Part shown: one piece after another, positions 15,949 to 19,581 of the stretch
Layout of the letters: each line of letters opens with the position of its first letter
Position numbering within the stretch: position 1 is the first letter of the stretch
NCBI GenBank assembly: GCA_012841485.1
Contig: DUUU01000006.1
Location: 1-19,581, forward strand
Reading direction: 5' to 3'
Length of the DNA: 19,581 bases
Origin: Armatimonadota bacterium
Lineage (GTDB): Bacteria; Armatimonadota; JAAZEB01
Notes under the pieces: model-generated
What the model was told of the DNA's origin: nothing
Database searches by the model: none
The model's input: the letters and a program-made list of their open reading frames with translations, nothing else
Position numbers and translations under genes: made by a program

Positions 15949-16542
15949 ATGAAAGGGCTTTCGCCGAAACAAAAGCAGGTGTTGGAGATCCTCGAGGATG
16001 CAGTAAGGGAAGGTCAGCACTTGACCGTCAGAGAGATTGGAGATCGCATCGGGGTCTCTTCGACCTGCACCGTCCATCAACACCTGAAAGCCCTCGAGCG
16101 CAAGGGCTATCTTAAGCCAGCCAACCACCGTCATCGCTCCATACAGCTCACCTCCCCCCCCCGCCCCTTCGTTCCAGTTCCGGTCGGCGGCAACGCCGTG
16201 GCCGGCGAGGCGCAGGGCCAGGGCGAGCCCCTTCCCGAGACGATGCTGATCCCCACGGAGTGGGTGGGCCAGGACGAGAGCGTGCTTTTTCGCGTCGTCG
16301 GCAATGGCCTCGCCGACGCGGCTATCCGGGACGGCGACCTCGTCCTCGTGACTCGCGGGCGCGAGCCCTCGAGTGGCGACGTTGTCGTGACACAAAAAGG
16401 CGAGCAGGCGGAGCTAAGCTGGGTGACCGCCGAGAATGGGTGCCTGTGCGTGCGCAATGGCGGCACGACGGCAATCCCGTTGACCCAGGAGAGCGAGCTG
16501 ACCGTGCTGGGCCGGGTCTCGGTCGTGATCCGGCGCCTCTGA
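15949..16542 (+). CDS. LexA-like repressor lacking the self-cleavage catalytic dyad
   Basis: Encodes 197 residues from ATG 15949; no alternative in-frame start lies upstream and no good SD is visible. Residues 1-67 form the LexA winged helix-turn-helix (SPKQKQVLEIL; TVREIGDRIGVSSTCTVHQH; LKALERKGYLKP), close to the Gram-positive type. The C-terminal half has the S24 fold, with an Ala-Gly bond (A85-G86) and IRDGDLVLVTRG. The nucleophile position, normally G-x-S-M, reads VGNGLAD, so Ser is Gly120. The general-base Lys, normally in T-V-K-R, reads A-E-L-S-W, so Lys is Ser157. It should therefore dimerise and bind DNA but not cleave itself. Precedent: the Synechocystis LexA also departs from the cleavable consensus and controls non-SOS genes. 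Its own promoter is probably 15432, about 480 nt upstream. Confidence 0.88.
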   Translation: MKGLSPKQKQVLEILEDAVREGQHLTVREIGDRIGVSSTCTVHQHLKALERKGYLKPANHRHRSIQLTSPPRPFVPVPVGGNAVAGEAQGQGEPLPETMLIPTEWVGQDESVLFRVVGNGLADAAIRDGDLVLVTRGREPSSGDVVVTQKGEQAELSWVTAENGCLCVRNGGTTAIPLTQESELTVLGRVSVVIRRL

Positions 16543-16789
16543 GCATCCGACGCGGGGTCGACGTGTTGAGCCCAACAGTGATCACCGCGTGCTCACTTCC
16601 TGCCCGGCGTGAAGAGGCGGCCCGGTGCGGTGCGGAAGCCGCTCCTCGTTCCCAGCGAGGGAGCAGTGAGGAGAGTACTGGCAGACAGGTGATGGGAAGG
16701 AGACGCCCGCACGGTATTAGGGGACGCGGCAGCGATGCGGCATCACCGGATAGCCGCGTCGCGTCGGATCTGGTCGAGAGGAGGTCGCC
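16543..16789 (+). other. Intergenic leader before the GIDE gene with two hairpins
   Basis: It contains hairpin CTCCTCG (16642-16648) / CGAGGGAG (16656-16663, one bulge), within a possible CTCACT (16592-16597) / AGTGAG (16665-16670) stem. A perfect 8-bp stem GACGCGGC (16723-16730) / GCCGCGTC (16753-16760) has a nested GATG/CATC hairpin and lies 18 nt before the SD AGGAGGT (16779-16785). No clear sigma-70 promoter or terminator with a U-tract was found. Confidence 0.4.
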
Positions 16790-17587
16790 ATGCTAATCGC
16801 GGGGATCGCGCTGTTGGTGATCGGGGTAGGGCTCGTCTTTGGGCTGCGCGCGCAGCAAGGGAAGCTCACCGATATCCTCGGCACCGAGACGACAACGGTC
16901 GCCGGTCTCCAGGAGCTCCTGCGCGAGTTTCGAGAGCGTGGCGGCGGCCAGTTCCAGTACCAGGCCGAGCTGAGCGGCGTGATCGAAGCAGACCGCCCGT
17001 TGATCTCCGAACTGGCCGGCCAGGAGTGCGTCCACTACCGGATGCGCGTGGATCGCGAGTGGGAAGAGGAGTATTGGGAGACGGACGCGCGCACGGGGAG
17101 GCGCGAACTGCGCACCCGGCGTGGATGCGATACCATGGCCAGCAACGAGCGCTCCGTGCCGTTCTTCCTTCGCGATGCGACCGGCGCCATCCGCGTTGAT
17201 CCCGAGGGCGCGGATATCGAAACGACCCAGGTCGTGGATCGCTTCGAGCCGGGCGAGCACCCGGGAGGCCAGATCTCCTTCGGCGGATTCTCGCTCTTTC
17301 TGGGAAGCAGCCCCGGCGGCGGCCGGCGCACTCTGGGATACCGTTTCCAGGAATGGCTGACACCCGTCGGTCACCAGGCCTATCTGTTGGGAACCGTCCG
17401 CGATGTGGCGGGTGAGTTGCGCGTGTGCCGGCCTCCAGAGGGGAAGAGCCGCTTCCTCGTGAGCCTGCGTTCCGAAGAAGAGCTGGTGCGCTCGATCCGC
17501 CACGCGATGACCTGGCTGCAGGTGGCGATTGCCATTTGCTTCCTCTTTGGTCTGGGCCTGATTCTGGCCCGCCTGGTCATGGGCTAG
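16790..17587 (+). CDS. GIDE-domain membrane protein without a RING finger
   Basis: Encodes 265 residues. ATG 16790 follows the strong SD AGGAGGT (16779-16785). Transmembrane segments are at about residues 2-19 (LIAGIALLVIGVGLVFGL) and 240-262 (WLQVAIAICFLFGLGLIL). Between them is the GIDE domain: RPLISELAGQECVHYRMRVDREW (key residues around 67-88), then SVPFFLRDATGAIRVDPEGA (about 122-141). In eukaryotes this domain is found in the mitochondrial E3 ligase MULAN/GIDE, with a C-terminal RING; bacterial versions lack RING and their function is unknown. The topology, two helices with the domain between them, matches MULAN. It is followed 27 nt later by the promoter of the ECF sigma gene. Confidence 0.82.
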   Translation: MLIAGIALLVIGVGLVFGLRAQQGKLTDILGTETTTVAGLQELLREFRERGGGQFQYQAELSGVIEADRPLISELAGQECVHYRMRVDREWEEEYWETDARTGRRELRTRRGCDTMASNERSVPFFLRDATGAIRVDPEGADIETTQVVDRFEPGEHPGGQISFGGFSLFLGSSPGGGRRTLGYRFQEWLTPVGHQAYLLGTVRDVAGELRVCRPPEGKSRFLVSLRSEEELVRSIRHAMTWLQVAIAICFLFGLGLILARLVMG

Positions 17588-17614
17588 AGCCCCAAGGGGG
17601 AGAAGAGGAGAGTA

Positions 17615-17643
17615 TTGACTTGCCCCTGCCCCTGTGTTACAAT
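17615..17643 (+). promoter_or_regulatory. Sigma-70-type promoter of the ECF sigma gene
   Basis: TTGACT (17615-17620), 17-bp spacer, TACAAT (17638-17643) preceded by TGT (extended -10). Transcription should start near 17650, leaving a leader of about 25 nt. The promoter looks housekeeping-type rather than ECF-type, which suggests constitutive expression of the sigma factor and control by its anti-sigma partner. Confidence 0.85.
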
Positions 17644-17674
17644 GCCGATACCACGAAGATTTGGACTGGGGTAG

Positions 17675-18316
17675 ATGATCTCGCCGCGTGATGCTCCAAG
17701 GAAGCCCGAAGGCCCCTCCCGGTCTAGCCTGGACCAGTGCGATGACTCGGTGCTCATTGCCCGGAGCAAGCAAGGCGACCGCCAGGCGTTCGATCAACTG
17801 GTCACACGCTACTCCGCTCAGATCTATAACTTCGCCTATCGGATGACCAACAACCGAGACGATGCGGAGGATATCTACCAGGAAGCGTTCCTCCATGCCT
17901 TCCGGGGAATTGGCAGCTTCCGGGCCGACTCCGCCTTTTCGACCTGGTTGTACCGCATCGTGCGCAACGTCTACCTCGATGAGATGAAGCGCCGGCGCGC
18001 GCGCCCCTATGCGTCCCTCGAAGAGAACATCCAGACGGAGGATGGCTCGATTGCCCGCGACGTGCAAGATGACGCCCCAACCCCGGAGGAGGCGGTTCAG
18101 ATCAACGAGCGCCGGCGCGCCGTCCGCCGCGCGATTGCCCAGCTCCCGGAAACACAGCGCGAGATCCTGATCCTGTATGAGATGAACCAGCACAGTTACG
18201 AGGAGATCGCCGCCATTCTCGGGATCAACGTGGGCACGGTCAAGTCGCGCCTCAATCGCGCACGCCGGAGCCTGCGAGACCGGCTGCTCGCGGAGAAGGA
18301 ACTTTTCGATCTCTGA
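17675..18316 (+). CDS. ECF-type RNA polymerase sigma factor
   Basis: Encodes 213 residues. ATG 17675 has GGGG 3 nt upstream, a weak SD. Sigma region 2 covers about residues 24-105 (DRQAFDQLVTRYSAQIYNFA; NNRDDAEDIYQEAFLHAF; FSTWLYRIVRN), and region 4 about 138-208 (LPETQREILILYEMNQHSYE; IAAILGINVGTVKSRLNRAR). Regions 1 and 3 are missing, defining an ECF (group 4) factor of the RpoE-like kind. The linker between the domains is acidic (EENIQTEDGSIARDVQDDAP). A zinc-binding anti-sigma gene follows 131 nt downstream, so the factor is likely held at the membrane until a signal releases it. Its target genes cannot be read from sequence alone. Confidence 0.95.
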   Translation: MISPRDAPRKPEGPSRSSLDQCDDSVLIARSKQGDRQAFDQLVTRYSAQIYNFAYRMTNNRDDAEDIYQEAFLHAFRGIGSFRADSAFSTWLYRIVRNVYLDEMKRRRARPYASLEENIQTEDGSIARDVQDDAPTPEEAVQINERRRAVRRAIAQLPETQREILILYEMNQHSYEEIAAILGINVGTVKSRLNRARRSLRDRLLAEKELFDL

Positions 18317-18347
18317 GCTCGTCTAAATCTGTGAGCACAGTCGAGTG

Positions 18348-18364
18348 AGCAGCACCCTGCTGCT
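18348..18364 (+). other. Small hairpin between sigma and anti-sigma genes
   Basis: AGCAGC (18348-18353) and GCTGCT (18359-18364) form a perfect 6-bp stem with an ACCCT loop, followed by TTCTG. It could weakly terminate or attenuate transcription and set the sigma to anti-sigma ratio. The 131-nt spacing here is wider than in most sigma/anti-sigma pairs. Confidence 0.35.
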
Positions 18365-18447
18365 TTCTGCCCGGTTGATGCTGGAAGTCGCGTGGCGGTC
18401 CTGCGTTGTGCAACGAGGCCCGGCCGATCGACCTGTGGGGCGAGTTC

Positions 18448-19263
18448 ATGGGATGCCAGGGATACCAACAGAGCTTCACGGCCTATCTTGAGGGTGAGTT
18501 GGAGCAGGGCCAATGCGAGGCGGTCGAGCGCCACGTGCAGAGATGCGCGGCGTGCCGGCGGGATCTGGAGACGTTGCGCCAGACTGTTCGCCTGCTTCGA
18601 TCGCCACTGCTGCCGATGGAGGATGCCCCCGAGGAAGTGCGCGGGCGGCTGACGCAGAAACTGCGTGCCGTGCGCCAGCCGATGAGCTGGTGGGAGCGAG
18701 TGCGCCTTCAATGGCGTGTCGCGGGTGCAGCCAGTCAGGCACGCGCCTGGGGCTATGGCCTGGCGGCCACGGCCCTCCTCTTTGTGGTTGGGGCAAGCAA
18801 CCTGGACCGATGGAACGCGCCCGCGAACCCGTTGCATGTGGGCGTTGGCGTCTCACGCACCGAGGCGCTTCCCCGCCCGGATGGCTACCTCTCTGCCAGG
18901 TCTCAGCAACCAGTGGGCGAGGGCGTGCAGATCCGCTCATTCGTGGAGTACCCGGTCGTTGTGGGCCGGACGGCGATTGTCTACTTCTTCGTGGAGCCCA
19001 GCCGCGACCTCAGCGATGGCGAAGTGCGCCTCTACCCGGCCGCCGGCCTCTCGGTTGGTGGGCCCGGCATCCTGCAGAGCGATGCGTCCTATCTCCTCTA
19101 CCAGGGCCCGGTGACGCGCGGGAATCCCCAGAGCCAGTGGATTCCCGTGGAGCTGTGCGCCGCCCAGGAGGGCACGCACTTCCTCCGCGTCGTCGTGCGC
19201 GAGGCAGGGCGTGTTCTCAGCGAAGCGCGGATTCCGCTCAGGGCGGTGGCCCCGGGGAACTGA
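18448..19263 (+). CDS. Zinc-binding (ZAS-type) transmembrane anti-sigma factor
   Basis: Encodes 271 residues from ATG 18448 with GGGG (18437-18440) 7 nt upstream; the frame is open upstream to TTG 18406. The ZAS zinc site is complete: Cys3, then after 25 residues His29, Cys33 and Cys36 (GCQGYQQSFTAYLEGELEQG; VERHVQRCAACRRDL). A transmembrane helix lies at about residues 102-119 (GYGLAATALLFVVGASNL). The outer part, about 150 residues, is beta-rich (VEYPVVVGRTAIVYFFVEP; THFLRVVVREAGRVL) and resembles an Ig-like sandwich of no recognised family, probably the sensor or partner domain. It should bind the ECF factor encoded just upstream in the cytoplasm. Confidence 0.9.
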   Translation: MGCQGYQQSFTAYLEGELEQGQCEAVERHVQRCAACRRDLETLRQTVRLLRSPLLPMEDAPEEVRGRLTQKLRAVRQPMSWWERVRLQWRVAGAASQARAWGYGLAATALLFVVGASNLDRWNAPANPLHVGVGVSRTEALPRPDGYLSARSQQPVGEGVQIRSFVEYPVVVGRTAIVYFFVEPSRDLSDGEVRLYPAAGLSVGGPGILQSDASYLLYQGPVTRGNPQSQWIPVELCAAQEGTHFLRVVVREAGRVLSEARIPLRAVAPGN

Positions 19264-19279
19264 GGTCCGCTGCGGCCCC

Positions 19280-19304
19280 AGGTGAGCTTCGGGGACGCTC
19301 ACCT
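19280..19304 (+). terminator. Terminator-like hairpin after the anti-sigma gene
   Basis: A perfect 8-bp stem AGGTGAGC (19280-19287) / GCTCACCT (19297-19304) has a 9-nt loop and is followed by the pyrimidine-rich CCTCTCATCC. It lies 16 nt after the stop codon, and a new promoter follows, so termination here makes sense. The U-tract is poor. Confidence 0.6.
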
Positions 19305-19438
19305 CCTCTCATCCTGCTCCGGCGCTCCCTTTCGATGCCTGCGAAGGCCGGCTCTCATTACCCAACTCAGTCGGGTGGTGGTCTCTCGCTGCCCTCTCGC
19401 GCGTGCAGCCCCCGGTCGCTCTAGAAACGCATCTCCCC

Positions 19439-19467
19439 TTGACGAAGCAATAACCGGTTGCTACAAT
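19439..19467 (+). promoter_or_regulatory. Sigma-70-type promoter for the last gene
   Basis: TTGACG (19439-19444), 17-bp spacer, TACAAT (19462-19467) preceded by TGC (extended -10). The spacer holds the 8-bp palindrome AACCGGTT (19452-19459). Transcription should start near 19474, and the AGGGG SD (19498-19502) lies 10 nt before ATG 19513. Confidence 0.82.
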
Positions 19468-19496
19468 GGAACTTGTACCCCGCATATCGAACCTGA
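19468..19496 (+). promoter_or_regulatory. Possible overlapping ECF-type promoter
   Basis: GGAACTT (19468-19474) equals the E. coli sigma-E -35 consensus. After 17 nt, CCTGA (19492-19496) matches four of five bases of TCTGA. It directly overlaps the predicted start of the housekeeping promoter. Whether the ECF factor encoded 1.2 kb upstream uses this promoter is untested. Confidence 0.2.
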
Positions 19497-19512
19497 GAGG
19501 GGATCGAAGGGT

Positions 19513-19581
19513 ATGAACTACCCTGTCTGGGAGGTGCCGCTGCTTGGGGGCGGCATGCTGATCGCAGCGATCGCTGTTCTG
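19513..19581 (+). CDS. Membrane protein, 5' fragment (possibly cytochrome bd-like oxidase subunit I)
   Basis: Only the first 23 codons are present: MNYPVWEVPLLGG, followed by a start of a hydrophobic helix (GMLIAAIAVL). The start is clear from AGGGG 10 nt upstream and from the promoter. From memory of bacterial families, the MNYP-W-x-P-L-x-GGG beginning resembles a cytochrome ubiquinol-oxidase-like/cytochrome c-type membrane protein. That is weak evidence; any polytopic membrane protein could start this way. The remainder lies beyond the window. Confidence 0.5.
   Translation, partial: MNYPVWEVPLLGGGMLIAAIAVL

Noticed and set aside
15831..16115. GGAGG followed by TTG 15843, reading into the lexA gene
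   Set aside because: The frame is shifted by one from lexA, its product is Pro/Gly/Arg-rich, and it crosses the quadruplex tracts. I treat the GGAGG as chance.
16692..16796. Small Arg-rich frame before the GIDE gene
   Set aside because: No SD, no domain, overlaps the next start codon and a leader hairpin.

Overview
The window is a GC-rich (roughly 64 % by eye) bacterial chromosome segment with every convincing gene on the + strand. An LptD-like outer-membrane barrel, a second outer-membrane barrel protein, a lipoprotein and several Sec signal peptides point to a diderm bacterium. A Firmicutes-style LexA-like repressor, FlgD-type Ig domains, many FN3/Ig repeats and ECF sigma/anti-sigma signalling would fit Armatimonadota or a nearby lineage. 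That placement is inference; there is no rRNA or marker gene here to settle it.

Region 1 (1-9810) holds two very large envelope genes: a 1990-residue secreted Ig-repeat protein with a C-terminal FlgD-like domain, then a 1207-residue CsgG/TolB-like protein with nine FN3 domains, closed by a strong intrinsic-terminator-like hairpin. Region 2 (9811-13193) holds an LptD-like barrel carrying an extra Big-type Ig domain and a PorV/UPF0164-like barrel, separated by a leader able to form a strongly paired RNA. Region 3 (13201-15435) opens with a good extended -10 promoter and a structured leader. It reads through a small membrane coiled-coil protein, an M48 metalloprotease lipoprotein, a GT2 glycosyltransferase and possibly a 47-residue overlapping small gene.

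Region 4 (15432-16542) is the most unusual. A near-consensus promoter with a perfect 10-bp palindrome in its spacer starts a roughly 480-nt stretch with no convincing gene. That stretch contains a nested, almost fully paired RNA fold and, just before the next gene, back-to-back G-quadruplex motifs on both strands. The gene that follows encodes a LexA-like protein that keeps the DNA-binding domain and the Ala-Gly bond but has lost both catalytic residues (Ser and Lys).

Region 5 (16543-19581) has a GIDE-domain membrane protein, an ECF sigma factor with its own promoter, its zinc-binding anti-sigma factor, a terminator-like hairpin, and a further promoter driving the first 23 codons of a membrane protein cut by the window edge, perhaps a cytochrome bd-like oxidase subunit. 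Taken together the window looks like a cell-envelope and envelope-stress neighbourhood: surface proteins, LPS assembly, envelope proteolysis, membrane glycosylation and transmembrane signalling to transcription. Four promoters share the pattern TTGAC-like, 17-18 bp spacer, TGn then TAYAAT.
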